From JAISFI01 sp031553775 (lineage in GTDB: Bacteria; Bacteroidota; Bacteroidia; Bacteroidales; Azobacteroidaceae): 64,000 nucleotides of DNA. The DNA lies in contig JAVBLA010000014.1 of the NCBI GenBank assembly GCA_031553775.1, positions 1 to 64,000 on the forward strand, read 5' to 3'. The stretch's first letter is position 1. Every line of letters begins with the position of its first letter. Positions 1 through 12,200 of this stretch are shown here, in pieces. The notes below the pieces were generated by a model. That model saw only the letters and a list, made by a program, of their open reading frames with translations, was not told where the DNA came from and did not search any database. A program made the position numbers and the translations under genes.

Positions 1-107
1 TGTCTGAGGGAGAGAGCGCAGCGAGCGAACGAGTTCTTTTCGACAAAGCGCCTTTTTTTGGTACCTTTTTTTGGCGCAGCAAAAAAAGATACAGAAAGTG
101 TTTTTAA
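1..107 (+). other. C-terminal tail of an open frame entering from the left edge
   Basis: A plus-strand frame is open from the left edge to a TAA at 105-107. Its last residues read APFFGTFFWRSKKRYRKCF, a low-complexity tail that I recall seeing repeatedly at gene ends and intergenic sites in Bacteroidota genomes. It may be the end of a real gene outside the window or a non-coding repeat that happens to be open. The DNA shows two near-copies of a CTTTTTTTGG motif around a GGTACC. No function can be assigned. Confidence 0.25.
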
Positions 108-157
108 TCAAAATGCTTTTACACAAAAAAACATTCCCTTAACCCCCGTTTTGAAAC

Positions 158-193
158 AAAAAAAAGGCTATCTCATTGAGACAGCCTTTTTTA
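158..193 (-). terminator. Rho-independent terminator of the 1934-aa SGNH gene
   Basis: A nine-pair stem (166-174 with 178-186) closes on a three-base loop and is flanked by A and T runs. The single mismatch on the plus strand (A170 against C182) becomes a G-U pair in minus-strand RNA, so the structure fits the minus transcript. It starts about 13 bp after the stop codon at 206. Confidence 0.8.
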
Positions 194-205
194 TTTATCC
201 GCAAA

Positions 206-3200
206 TCATTTCACCAACAATTTCCCATACTTCGTTACCTGATCATTAACCAGATGAATAATATAGCTGCCTGGAGCCAGACCGCGTGTGGAAATCGCGG
301 CGGATTTCCGGGTATCCTGTTCATAGACGAGCTGTCCCTGCACTGAGTATATTTCTACCAAACCTGTTTCGTTCAGAAATACATTTTCTCCCCTGGTAAC
401 CGGGTTCGGATAGACTGAGATTTCTCCTACTGAAAAGATTTTCGGAGAATTTATTCCGGTTCCGGTCTTTTGATAAATTTCAAATTCATACAAATTAACT
501 TTCTTGTCGCTTCCCATCCGGGCTTCAGGTATTTCCAACTTCACATAGCGAGCTTCTTTCGCGGGTTCGAGAAGATCAGTCTTGGTATTTTCGGATCCTC
601 TGCCGGTAGCATCTACCACAACATCCCAAGTAGATAAATTCTTACTGACAGAAATCTTATAACCATCAATATTCTGGAAAGAAGTATTTACCGACCGTGC
701 ATCGTACAGTATAAATTTTGATATGGAATAATTATCTTTCAAATCCACCACCACAAACTTATCTCCGGTGGCAGTAGTCCATTTAGAATTGGCAGCGGTT
801 TTATTCGCATCGAACAGAACTACTGCAGACTGTTGGATTTCAGGAGACGTTTGCTGATCTATAACAGGTTTACCTACACTGATCAATTCCTCCGGGTGAA
901 CCGAATCAGTCGATTTATTTCCATAGATCCGGAAACCAAAAATGCGAATCGTATTGATTCCCTTCGGTACGAATTTGATATATTTCGCCTTTGTCGGGGT
1001 GATTTCCTTGACCTTACACATCACATCAGCCTGGTTTTTCTCATGCACTACTTCCGTCCAATTTGCAGAAGCAGTGCCGGTAGTACTGACATAAATATAG
1101 TATTCCGGGAAATTCGGGCCATTTTCGCGTGTCATACAATCGTCTATCTCAAATTTATCCACATCGTAAAAATCCGACAGTTCGATCACCACAGAGTGCT
1201 CCGAAGCATTGTAACACCATTTTTTAGTTTTATTGGCAGGAACATTTTTATCCAGCAACAGGTTATCGGCCGTTTCGTTCGTATTTCCCCCTGTATTGGA
1301 ATGAAGCCGGGCAATACGTGCACCTAATCCGTCTGAAGGCGTCACACTGATCAGCGGGGAACCCTCTACGGAAGAAGGAGTATTTGTCAACTTCAGTGTA
1401 TTGGTAGACTGAGCCAGGTTTTCCATCGGTTTCGTACCGCCTAACGGCGCGTAAATTTCCAGACTGGATTTCATCATCTTGCCTGCGTTTACATATTGGA
1501 TTTCTTCGGCATTCATTCCCGCACGCCAGAAGAACAGTTCGCGATAATCGATCTCGGCAGGAGCATTCGTTCCGGCTAAAGCGAATTTTTTCGGAGCCAG
1601 GTTTTCCTGCAGTTCACCTGCTTTCACATCATTTATGTATAGCATGGTGACTCCCCATGCATAGTAATGTGTCAGTGTAATCCGTTTCCATTCTCCTGTT
1701 TTTACTGAAGTAGAGGAGGTGATAGTGCCTTTTTTCGGCGATTCATAGACCACTTTTCCTTCGCTGTTGATTTTCAGAAAGCCGTTGCCGGTTTCGCTTT
1801 CGAACCAGGCAATCGTCCCGGCCGTACTGGTTTTAACATCAAATGAAATAGTAAAAGGATGAACGATATTTTCCGGAGTAAATTCGACCCACTCATCAGT
1901 AACTGACGTTCCTAATTTACAGGAAGTTCCGCTTACTCTGGCAGGAAGAGGTTTTCCTGCTTCCAGGGCATCGAACAGAGAGGGAACCATCGCATAGAAA
2001 AATTCATCATGACCAGCCGTGTTCGGGTGGGCATTATCAGATTCGTATCCGTAAGCCCAGCGGCCGGCTCCGTCGTCGATTGCTCCCAAAACATTGATAC
2101 TCGGCACATCCCATTCATGGATCAACAGGTTCAGCGTTTTTACATAATTGTAATCTGTTGCAGTGAAATCAGCACGTGTATAGTTATTGGCCATTACCGG
2201 AACAATACCTGCATCACGGGCTTGTTTAATCGCCTTCAGCATGCCGTCATGATAGCTGTTGTAGGCAGGTAAACCATTTTCATGAATTCCCTCATTTCCA
2301 AGAGACAGTGCATAAATGACATAGCTGCTACAATTGCTCAACAAGTCGCGTTCAAAACGATCCAGCAAGTTGGTAGTATTATTTCCTCCGATAGAGATAT
2401 TGGAAGTCGCCCAATTCAAGCCCTCACCGGTTGCAGTCCGTTGTTTCAACAGGTTGGTATACATATACGCCCATCCGAAATTACTCATGGCTCCCGCACC
2501 ATAAGAGACGGAAGAACCCATGTATGAAATTTTGAGATCTACGACTTCTCCACAGGATACGGAATAAGTATGATCTCTCAAGTTGAGAGTTATATCATAC
2601 GGTCCTCCATTCATATTTGTACGGACATTTTCCGTAGCGATTCCGAATTGTGTAGCCTGTGACTGACTTACCACTCCATTGGTACCCTTGTTACGCATTA
2701 ATATTTCCTGCGCTGTTTTATTTATCACAAAATAGAAAGAAGCATTGTCATTTTTGTTCAATGTCAAACGGGCAAACCATACTCCGTTGCCCTGATAAAG
2801 CAAAGGAGAACCTGTAGTAACATCACTGCCACCCGCAGCCGCATTTCCAACGATATTCAGAGAAGTGATCGGAAGAATCACATAAGTCATGTCCGTAAGA
2901 TTAATGGTAATGCGAGCCGGGCCGGTTATCGTATTTTCTATAGGATTACCGTTCTCTGCCAGCGTTCCATCTGTAGCTCCTGCTCCGTATTGAGCGGTAT
3001 TGCTGTTGCCCATATCACGGGAAAAAGTAAAGCTTCCGGCTTTCAGGGAAGTATAAATCTCAAAGTTATTTGTCAATATCCCGTCATTATTCGTAATCAT
3101 GCGCATTTCGACAGGACCGGCATCTTCGGAAGCTGTTCCGCTGAAGTTAACGGCACCCAACTGGCCGCTGATATGTATCTGTATCTCATCACTCAGGGTT

Positions 3201-6010
3201 TTGTCTTCCAATTCTATGCTGGCTTTCACTTTTACCGTTCCGTTCTTCTTCGGAGACAGTAAACCTTTACTAGTGAGAAGAGCGACAGCCTTATCGTCTA
3301 TTTCCCATTTGATACCGTTATAGCTGGAGTTTTCCGGCAATACAGTCGCGATAACCTGGACAGACTGGCCCGGCACTGTAATATCAGGACATGTAAGTTT
3401 CAGGGATGTGGGACGGACGATCGATTCATCGCTACATTCCTCTATCTTCATGGCATTGATATGCGAGAAGTTGCTTGCATAACGAACCATATCGAAAATA
3501 ACCTGACCATCGGCAGTCGGTCTTATCGGATCAGAGACATAGACAGCACTGTTATTCTGGTTTTTTATATTGGCATCACTGGTATTCATACCTATGCCGG
3601 TGCCTGACATTTTGTGACTTCCTGTACTGGTATTATCTCCGGTGAAAGTCATCAGAGCCATCCGATCATTTGTATCGTAACGGCTGCCGAACACATGGAA
3701 ACGGTAAACCCTTTTCGGGTTCAGGTTATAAAAACCGATTTTTCCGGGATCCGCGCTCGAACCTCCTTCAATAAATAAATAATCTTCTGTAGCGTGCTGA
3801 ATAGCTAAATCTCCCAGCAATGCAGGATCCGGATTCAGTAAGGCGCCGCTGTTCTTACCGTTTGCCCGGAAATTAGAGAGCAGTTCCAATTCTGCAGAAG
3901 TAGCGTTACCTAAAGAATTGGCCAGAGTAACTTTTGTTCCTTTAGCAACATCGTAACCTCCGGAGACATTATTCCAGGTATTCACGGGATCATCTGCTCC
4001 CTGAGTAACATTTCCATTAGTCCCATCTTCCCGTCCGAAATCAATATAATATTTTTGTTCTACTTTCAAAGGCTCCACACCGGTGTATTCCTCTATCTTC
4101 ATGATGTTGATATAAGCAAAACCACCCGCTTTAATAGCCATCTGAAAGAGTACTTCCCCTTTAAGATCAGGGAAGATCCAATCAGATTCATAAATGGTAT
4201 TATTGTTCTGATTCACCCCGTTGGCTCCTATGCCCGGGCCTCCCATGACATGCAAGCCATGACTTCCGTTTGCGCCTGTAAAGGAAAGATATCCGGAACG
4301 TTCAGTCGCGTTCAAGCGAGTACCGAACACATGAAATTTGTATGCCTTATTTTTATCCAGATTCTTGATTTTGAAACTACCATTACCACCGGTTGATTCT
4401 ATATAAAAATAATCTTGTGTGGCTGTACCAATGGCAAAATCTCCTAACAAAGAAGGATCCGGACTTTCTATTCCTCCACTCTTTGACATTCCGTTAGCAG
4501 AGAATTTTTTGGTGATTTCCAGTTCAAAACCGGTGCTATGATTCTCCGAATCCACCAGGCTCAGGGTTTTGCCAAATTCCGGTTCGATTGCATTATTCCA
4601 GTAATGACCGTACGTATCGGCTCCTACAGTACTATTTCCATTGGTTCCATCGTTCTTCCCAAAATCAATATAAATGGATTGAGTCAAAACCTTTTGCGGG
4701 ATATACCTGTAAACTTCAAACTCACGGATACGCGACCAGCCGTTTTGACTGCCTGCCGGAATTTCCAATTTTACATAGCGAGCTTCTACAGAGGTCGTTA
4801 ATATCGCTTCTTTTCTTTCTATTTCTTTAGTAAATGTACCATCAAAAACTACGTTCCAGTCCGGCGTTCCTTCCAGGGAATTGCATACAGATACTTTGTA
4901 GCCGTTGATCCAGTCCGGAGAATCCGTCAAAACAAATTTAGCGATGGGATAAGTTTCTTCCAGATCTATAACAGCCCAACTGGTTTGTTTGAAAAAAGCC
5001 CAGGGATTAACCATATCCTTGCCTGTAAGAGAAGCAGAAGCAACCAGGTTTCCATCCAGGATATTGGCAGGAGTTTCTCTTCCTGTTGCTCCTTCTGCAT
5101 AATCGACGATTGTTTTTCCGGTACTGATAATTTCAGGATTAATAGGACGGACATATTCGCCATAAACATCCATTCCGTAAATCCGGATATAATTGTCGCC
5201 GGCAGGTTTTACAGGAACAAATTTAAGATACCGGGCCTCTACCGGAGTGGTAAAGGTCTTGAGTTTTTCTATCAGAGTCTGAGGCAAACCCGATTCATTG
5301 ATAATTTCTGTCCAGTCGCCGTCTTCTACTCCGGTAGTACTTGCATAAAGCCGATAGCCATCAAGATTTTTTGCACCGGCTTCATTATATTGTCCGTCAC
5401 GAAATCCGAATCCGGAGATCGAATAAATACCGGACATAGACAGGATCACCCACTGGTCTGTTGCACTATCACACCATTTATTACCAGTGCCTGTTGTAAT
5501 GAGTTTTCTTTCCAGCAATAATTTGTATGGATTTTCGGTATCTCCGGTCCTTCCGCTGCAACCATAAATGTTCACGATTCGCTTTCCTTTTCCATCGGTA
5601 GATGAAGGACTGATAAGAGGTGATAGAAGAGTAGCCTTCATGGTGAGGTTTTCAGTATCCACGATAATGTTAACAATGCCTCCCTGATTCAGGTAGAATT
5701 TGTAGTCGTTTCCACCGCTCGGTTCAAAGGCAAGGGCATGTGTAGTGCCAAAAACGACAGGTTCATTTTGCTGCAGGGTAGCGACAAAGCTATCCGCCCA
5801 AACTCCTTTGTTCAACATAAATTTGAATTGTCCGGACCACATCGGTCCCGTCCAGGAGAAGACACCATTTCCTTTAGAGTCCATGGGGATAGCTTTACCA
5901 TTATCCCATTTACTTGTCGAAGCATCTCCAATCAGATGTAGAGTAGTATACTCCGCAAATCCCACTCGTGAGAACAGGCACAATACGACAAAGAATAAAA
6001 GTTTTTTCAT
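206..6010 (-). CDS. Giant modular T9SS-secreted SGNH-hydrolase protein (1934 aa)
   Basis: Seen: signal peptide (1-19); SusE/SusF-like beta-sandwich (about 20-130); two discoidin-like (F5/8 type C) domains (131-290, 293-440); two copies of an unnamed ~200-residue module (about 445-645, 652-858); a bacterial Ig-like domain (862-950); two further SusE/F-like sandwiches (950-1150); an SGNH hydrolase domain (about 1157-1353) with block I YMGSSVS, oxyanion-type LGNEG and the catalytic pair in DNAHPN; a LamG-like domain (1360-1540); two more discoidin-like domains (1553-1853); and a T9SS sorting domain with VYPNPV (about 1860-1934). Known: SGNH enzymes are esterases or deacylases, and discoidin and LamG domains often bind glycans. 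Inferred: a surface or secreted deacylase acting on an acylated polysaccharide. It is a close paralogue of the next gene, has its own promoter and terminator, and the exact substrate is unknown. Confidence 0.85.
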   Translation of the reverse strand: MKKLLFFVVLCLFSRVGFAEYTTLHLIGDASTSKWDNGKAIPMDSKGNGVFSWTGPMWSGQFKFMLNKGVWADSFVATLQQNEPVVFGTTHALAFEPSGGNDYKFYLNQGGIVNIIVDTENLTMKATLLSPLISPSSTDGKGKRIVNIYGCSGRTGDTENPYKLLLERKLITTGTGNKWCDSATDQWVILSMSGIYSISGFGFRDGQYNEAGAKNLDGYRLYASTTGVEDGDWTEIINESGLPQTLIEKLKTFTTPVEARYLKFVPVKPAGDNYIRIYGMDVYGEYVRPINPEIISTGKTIVDYAEGATGRETPANILDGNLVASASLTGKDMVNPWAFFKQTSWAVIDLEETYPIAKFVLTDSPDWINGYKVSVCNSLEGTPDWNVVFDGTFTKEIERKEAILTTSVEARYVKLEIPAGSQNGWSRIREFEVYRYIPQKVLTQSIYIDFGKNDGTNGNSTVGADTYGHYWNNAIEPEFGKTLSLVDSENHSTGFELEITKKFSANGMSKSGGIESPDPSLLGDFAIGTATQDYFYIESTGGNGSFKIKNLDKNKAYKFHVFGTRLNATERSGYLSFTGANGSHGLHVMGGPGIGANGVNQNNNTIYESDWIFPDLKGEVLFQMAIKAGGFAYINIMKIEEYTGVEPLKVEQKYYIDFGREDGTNGNVTQGADDPVNTWNNVSGGYDVAKGTKVTLANSLGNATSAELELLSNFRANGKNSGALLNPDPALLGDLAIQHATEDYLFIEGGSSADPGKIGFYNLNPKRVYRFHVFGSRYDTNDRMALMTFTGDNTSTGSHKMSGTGIGMNTSDANIKNQNNSAVYVSDPIRPTADGQVIFDMVRYASNFSHINAMKIEECSDESIVRPTSLKLTCPDITVPGQSVQVIATVLPENSSYNGIKWEIDDKAVALLTSKGLLSPKKNGTVKVKASIELEDKTLSDEIQIHISGQLGAVNFSGTASEDAGPVEMRMITNNDGILTNNFEIYTSLKAGSFTFSRDMGNSNTAQYGAGATDGTLAENGNPIENTITGPARITINLTDMTYVILPITSLNIVGNAAAGGSDVTTGSPLLYQGNGVWFARLTLNKNDNASFYFVINKTAQEILMRNKGTNGVVSQSQATQFGIATENVRTNMNGGPYDITLNLRDHTYSVSCGEVVDLKISYMGSSVSYGAGAMSNFGWAYMYTNLLKQRTATGEGLNWATSNISIGGNNTTNLLDRFERDLLSNCSSYVIYALSLGNEGIHENGLPAYNSYHDGMLKAIKQARDAGIVPVMANNYTRADFTATDYNYVKTLNLLIHEWDVPSINVLGAIDDGAGRWAYGYESDNAHPNTAGHDEFFYAMVPSLFDALEAGKPLPARVSGTSCKLGTSVTDEWVEFTPENIVHPFTISFDVKTSTAGTIAWFESETGNGFLKINSEGKVVYESPKKGTITSSTSVKTGEWKRITLTHYYAWGVTMLYINDVKAGELQENLAPKKFALAGTNAPAEIDYRELFFWRAGMNAEEIQYVNAGKMMKSSLEIYAPLGGTKPMENLAQSTNTLKLTNTPSSVEGSPLISVTPSDGLGARIARLHSNTGGNTNETADNLLLDKNVPANKTKKWCYNASEHSVVIELSDFYDVDKFEIDDCMTRENGPNFPEYYIYVSTTGTASANWTEVVHEKNQADVMCKVKEITPTKAKYIKFVPKGINTIRIFGFRIYGNKSTDSVHPEELISVGKPVIDQQTSPEIQQSAVVLFDANKTAANSKWTTATGDKFVVVDLKDNYSISKFILYDARSVNTSFQNIDGYKISVSKNLSTWDVVVDATGRGSENTKTDLLEPAKEARYVKLEIPEARMGSDKKVNLYEFEIYQKTGTGINSPKIFSVGEISVYPNPVTRGENVFLNETGLVEIYSVQGQLVYEQDTRKSAAISTRGLAPGSYIIHLVNDQVTKYGKLLVK
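3430..4680 (-). repeat. Two copies of the YIDFG/INAMKIEE module inside the 1934-aa protein
   Basis: Copy 1 lies at about 4080-4680 and copy 2 at about 3430-4050. Each begins with a YIDFG-type strand, continues with a W-N-N motif, DPxLLGDxAI, an aromatic YxxxE strand, a YKFHVFG-type strand and a FTG turn, and ends with INxMKIEE. The copies are diverged, so they are old duplications. The all-beta pattern suggests a galactose-binding-like or malectin-like fold. Confidence 0.7.
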
Positions 6011-6028
6011 ACAATCATGATAATAAAT

Positions 6029-6058
6029 TAAAATTAGGTTCTATGTGTATGACACAAA
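6029..6058 (-). promoter_or_regulatory. Candidate Bacteroidota promoter of the 1934-aa SGNH gene
   Basis: On the minus strand a TTTG (-33, at 6055-6058) is followed after 18 bases by TAATTTTA (-7, at 6029-6036), one base from the TAnnTTTG consensus. The same layout with the same spacer length and nearly the same spacer sequence precedes the paralogue at 15014. The implied leader is short, about 12-15 bases. Confidence 0.55.
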
Positions 6059-6181
6059 AAACATGAACAACCCTTACATCACATTAAAAAATTTAGGTAA
6101 GAACTAATCCCATCCCATTTCAGAATCCAATTTTCCAAAGCTAATCTTCAATTTTTAACTCTTAACTCTTAATTCTCAACT

Positions 6182-6232
6182 AAAAAAGGACCTTACAAAA
6201 GCAGAAAATCCACTTTCACAAGGCCCTTTTTT
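6182..6232 (-). terminator. Terminator of the 2921-aa SGNH gene
   Basis: Six A/T pairs plus a seven-pair GC-containing stem (6182-6194 with 6220-6232) enclose a loop of about 25 bases. The one mismatch, A6190 against C6224, becomes a G-U pair in minus-strand RNA. It begins 16 bp after the stop codon at 6249. The rest of the 238-bp gap holds the candidate promoter of the next gene and an AT-rich stretch of repeated TTAACTC/TTAATTC words. Confidence 0.75.
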
Positions 6233-6248
6233 CATGTTTCCGTCAAAA

Positions 6249-9200
6249 TTATTTCACCAATAGTTTTGCCTGTTTAGTCCCGCGATCATTAATCAGATGA
6301 ATAATATAGCTACCGGGAGTCAGACTCCGTGTAGAGATAGCTGATGATCCATTGGTATTCTGCTCGAAGACAAATTGTCCCTGTACGGAATAGATCTTCA
6401 CCAAACCGGATTCATTCAGGAAGATTTTTTCTCCCCTTGCAACCGGGTTCGGATAGACTACGAAGTTTCCGGTAGAAAGACTTTCCGGCTGTTCGATTCC
6501 GGTACCATCCCATTCATAGATTTCAAATTCTTTGAGATGATTAGTTCCTAACTGATTGGCGCGAGGAATATCCAAGCGGACATAGCGGGTCAATTCAGGC
6601 GCAGACAAAGTGACTTCCTTCCTGGCAAGAGTCGTCTCTGAGAATTCGGGAACAGCCACCTCTTTCCAGTCGGTACCATTTCCGGTATCGCTGATAGAAA
6701 CCTTATAGCCGTTGATCCATGCCTCGGAGTCTACCACCACAAATTTATTAATTTTGGTTGCAACTTCAAGATCTACTACAACATAAGCAACTGCACGTGC
6801 AAATTCCCAGCTAGGACCTTCCCGTCCGTCTAAAATATTCGCAGGCGTCAACATATCATTAGTACAAGCGCTGTAATTCACAATCGTTTTTCCGACAGCA
6901 ATATTTCCGCCCCGGTTGATCTTTCCCTTGAACGTACCATAGATATCGAATCCATAAACACGGATCGCATTACCCGGTTTGGTTGCAACAAATTTAACAA
7001 AGCGTGCATCCACCGGATCGAAAGATTTCACTTTTTCATCGATGCCTGCCACTCCTGATTCGTTGACGACCTGAGTCCAGCATCCTTCCGTAGTATCCGT
7101 AGTACTTACATATACGGAATATTGAGAAATATTCGGCCAGTCTTTTTCCACCATCTTACAATCTCGGAATTCAATCCGGTTAATTGTATAGATATCTGCT
7201 AAAGAGAAAATGATCCAGGATTGACTACCGGTTGAGGTGTCACACCACTTCATTTGTGTATCACCGCTCAGATTCTCTTTCCATCCGCGTATCATCCGGA
7301 AAGGATTTTCTCCTACACCGGTCATTCCGCTATAAGAATCCACATTGGCGATCCGTTTACCTTTACCGTCAGCAGAAGATACACTGATCAGATTTTTGGT
7401 ATTATATACCGTCAGGTTATATTCTATATGTTTGCTTCCATCTTCCGAAGTCACACTAACTGTCAGGTAATTAGCACCATCCGACAAGGCCTGCTGCCCT
7501 GCTCCGTTAACAACTGCATCTGTAGAACCGGCTGTTGCAACGACATTCACAGATGTAGCATTGACACCTGTCCGGTAGGTCAGGTTAGAAGGACTGAAAA
7601 CAGGCACCAGTTCCACACCGTCTATGGTTAACGATTTCAATTCCGCTAAGCTGGACTTTTTCGTCCGGGTTACCGTCAGATAATAAGTTTTCTTTGTTAC
7701 CTGATCGGCAGCTGTTACTGTCACCGGGAAATGGTTTTCGCCTAATTGTAAGGTTTTTTCTCCCAGATCGCCTGTTGAAATAACCGCTGATTCGTTCCTT
7801 GCTGCTGCCTGGATTGTAATCTTATCTACTTCTTTTGCTACAGTAAGAGTATAATTGGTTCTTGCGGGATCGAAACCGGGAGTAATCGTACCTGCCGTTG
7901 TTTTCAACATTACCAGATCGGCATCGTTCTGTGAGGAAGAGAGTTTTCCGTAGACTTCGAATTCATACAGGTTCACTTTCTTTTCGCTGCCCATCCGTGA
8001 TTCCGGGATTTCCAGTTTCACATAACGAGCGTCTTTAGCGGTAGGTAAAACATCAGACTTGATATTTACAGTTGCTTTACCTGTTGCATCCACTACAGTT
8101 TCCCAGGCAGATAAATCAGAGCTAACTGAAATTTTATAACCGTCGATATTCTGGTTAGTTGTATTCACCGAATGGGCATCATATAACTTAAACTCAGAAA
8201 CCGCATATTTATCTTTCAGATCGACTACTACATATTTATCGCCTGTGGCAGTACTCCATTTTGAATTGTCAGCAGTCTTATCCGCATCAAATAATGCAAC
8301 CGCAGCCCGTTGGATATCCGGAGAGGTTTGTTGTTCGATAACAGGTTTACCCACGCTGATCAACTCTTTCGCATGAGCCGAATCGAACGATTTGCGGCCA
8401 TAAATCTGGAAACCGAAGATACGGATTGTAGTGATACCTTTAGGTACAAATTTGATATACCTGGCCTTCGTCGGAGCGATTTCCTTGATTTTATACATCA
8501 CATCGGCCTGATTCACTTCATGTACGACTTCTTTCCAATCTCCATCGGCAGTACCGGTAGTACTTACATAAATGTAATATTCCGGGAAATTCGGATTGTT
8601 TTCGCGAGTCTTACAGTCGTCGATCACAAATTTATCCACATCATAGTAATCAGATAATTCGATCACTACGGAATGGTCCGAAGCATTGTAACACCATTTT
8701 TTATTTTTATTAGCAGCGATATTCTTATCCAGCAGTAAGTTTTCTGCCGTTTCATTTGTAAATCCGCCTGTATTGGAATAAATCCGGGCAATACGTACGC
8801 CTAATCCATCGGCAGGGGTTACACTGATCAACGGAGATCCGCCTTCCGGATAAACCATACTGTATTCTTCCATTTTCATGGCATTGAGATAACCGAAATT
8901 ACTTTCCGAATTTACCAGTTCAAAATTGATTTCTCCGGAAGCATTCGGGATAAGCAGACCGGAAGTGAATACATTGCCGGTATTCTGAACTTTACCCAAT
9001 CCTGTAGTCTGCAAAATACCCTGGCTTGAATTTGTACCGGTAAAGGTATATTGAGATTTACGGCTGTCGCTGTCACTAGTACCCAAACGAGAACCGAACA
9101 CATAAAACTTATAAGTTTTTTCCGGATCCAGGTTCTTAATTTTGAAAGTAGCATTCTTTCCTTCCGCATAAAGATAATCCTGCGTTGCAGTACCAATGGC

Positions 9201-12200
9201 CAGGTCGCCCAGTAATTCAGCATCGGGAGTTGTTAACCCTCCGGCTCCGGCAGCATTGAGGGAGAAGTCTTTGGTAATCTCCAGTTTGTAACCGGTAGCT
9301 TCATTCATAGAAGAAACCAGGTCAAGACTGAAAGTTGTAGTGTTTCCGGTAATATTATTCCAATAATTTCCATTCTTATCGGGGCTGGGAGTTATTGCAC
9401 CCAGGTTGGTAGTCGGTCCGAAATCGAAAAACATTTTCCGGTCGAGGTTCTGAGAAGAATTCGCCAGTTTCAACGTATTGGTCGATTGGGCCAGGTTTAC
9501 CATCGGTTCCGTGCCTCCTAACGGAGCATAGATTTCCAAACTGGATTTCATCATCTTGCCGGCATTGACATACTGGATTTCTTCCGCATTCATTCCCGCA
9601 CGCCAGAAGAACAGTTCTCGATAATCGATTTCTGCAGGAGCATTCGTACCGCCAAGGGCAAATGTTTTCGGAGCCAGTTTTTCGTAAAGTTCTCCGGCTT
9701 TTGTATCGTTAATATACAGAACAGTGATTCCCCATGCATAGTAATGCGTCAAAGTAATTCGTTTCCAGTCGCCGGTAGTTATGGCAGAAGCAGAAATGAT
9801 GCTACCTTTTTTCGGTGATTCGTAAACCAGTTTACCTTCACTATTGATTTTCAGGGAACCGTTGCCGGTTTCGTTTTCAAACCAGGCAATCGTTCCGGCT
9901 GTTGTTGTTTTAATATCGAATGAAACGGTAAACGGATGAACAATATTTTCAGGGGTGAACTCGATCCGTTCGGCAGTAACGCTCTTTCCTAATTTATAGG
10001 AAGTGCCGCTTACCCTTGCAGGAAGAGGTTTACCTGCTTCCAGAGCATCAAACAGGGAGGGAACCATGGCATAGTAAAATTCTTCATGACCAGCCGTGTT
10101 CGGGTGGGCATTATCGTTTTCATAACCACTTGCCCAATGACCGGCACCATCGTCGATTGCGCCCAATGTATTGATACTCGGCAGATCCCATTCGTGAATC
10201 AACAGATTCAGTTTTTTTACATAATTGTAGTCTGAAGCATTGAAATCCGCACGCGTGTAGTTATTAGCCATAACAGGGAAAATACCTGCATCACGGGCTT
10301 GTTGAATCGCTTTCAACATACCGTCGTGATAACTGATATAAGCCGGCTCTCCCCGCTCATGAATACCTTCATTTCCGAGTGACAGTCCATAGATCACATA
10401 ACTGCTGCAGTTGCTCAGCAAGTCGCGCTCCCAACGATCCAGCAGGTTAGTAGTGGTATTACCTCCGATAGAGATATTAGAGGTAGTCCAGTTCAGGCCC
10501 TGACCGTCTGCATAGCGTTGTTTCAACAGGTTGGTGTACATATATGCCCAACCTAGGTTGCTTTGGGCACCCGAGCCACTGGCTACAGACGAACCCATAT
10601 AAGAGATCTTGAGATCGTTTACTTCTCCGCAGGATACGGAATAAGTATAATTTCTCAGGTCTACAGACACTTCATATTCTCCACCGTTCATATTCGTGCG
10701 GATATTTTCCGTACCGATACTGAATTGTGAAGCCTGTGTTTGCGAGATCACACTATTGGTACCCGTGATACGTTTCAGGGTTTCCTGCGCTGTTTTATTA
10801 ATTACAAAATAGAACGAAGGATCGCCACTGTTCAACGATAATTTGGCAGACCAAACGGCATTTCCCTGATAAGTCAGCGGAGAGCCTTTAGTTACATCGC
10901 TACCGCCCGGTGCCGAACTTCCTACGATATTCAAAGAAGTGATCGGAAGAATCGTATAGGTCTTATCCGTAAGGTTGATCGTGATACGCACCGGACCGGA
11001 AATTGCAGTTTGGATCGGATTACCATTTTCAAGCAGGGTACCTGCTGTTGCTCCGGCTCCATAGTGAATGGCATTACCATTGCCTAAATCGCGGGAGAAA
11101 GTGAATGAACCGTTTCCTTTCAGAGAAGCATAAACTTCGAAGTTATTAGTGATCATTCCATCGAGGTTGGTGATCATGTGCATATCGACAGCTTCTGTTT
11201 CATTTAAAGCAGATCCTGCCATATTAACGCCGCCTAATTGTCCGCTGATATTGACCTCGATTTCATTGCTCAATGTACCACCATCAAAATCAATGGTTGC
11301 GGTAACGGTGACTTTTCCGTTTTTCTTCGGAGATAAAAGTCCCTTGTTATCGATACTTGCAATGGATGTATCATTTACTTTCCATTTGATGGCACCATGT
11401 ATAGCACCTTCAGGCAATATAGTAGCAACGATCTGTGAAGTCTGTCCGGAAGTCGTAATATTGTCTCCGGAAAGCGTAATAGAAGTCGGCTTGATAATCG
11501 GTCCATCCACATATTCTTCGATCTTCATCATATTGATGTAGCCGAAAGTACTGTTGGTATTCACCATTTCAAAGCCGATCTCTCCGTTTGCATCCGGATA
11601 AATAAAATCTGTTACATAGAAATTACCCGTATTTCCCAAGCCATTTGCATTTCCGACAACCTGAAGAGTTCCTATAGACTGAGAGGCACCGGTAAATGTG
11701 TATTTAGTAATACGAGAATCTGAGTCACTTGTAGCTGCACGACTACCAAAAGCATAGAACTTATACGGTCTTGTCTTGTCCAGGTTTTTAATTTTGAATG
11801 TCGAGTTGAATCCTTCTACATAGAAATAATCCTGTGTAGCGGTGGCAATAGCCATATCACCCAATAAATTCACATCCGGGTTGGTCAGACCACCGCCTCC
11901 GCCTTCATTGGTTCTGAATGCTTTGGTTATTTCAAGCACATATCCCAGATCATCGTTAGACGTAGAGATCAGGTTATAAGAATTCAACGGGGTCATTGAC
12001 AAACCGGATTGAGTATTCACAATATTATTCCAGTAATTATTGTTCTTATCCGGGTTCACCGTAAGAGCGCCCAGATTGGCTGTAGTTCCAAAATCAAGAT
12101 ACATTTTTTTGAACAAGGAGAAACCGGTAGCATTCTGACCGCTGATATTGATTTCCAAAGGTTCGGAAGTAACCACTTCGTTTTCCCCGTAAGTAATAGA

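Noticed and set aside
4985..5521. Plus-strand 178-codon ORF opposite the 1934-aa SGNH gene
   Set aside because: It lies fully inside a well-supported gene, has no recognisable domain or signal, and its codons mirror the discoidin-coding frame.
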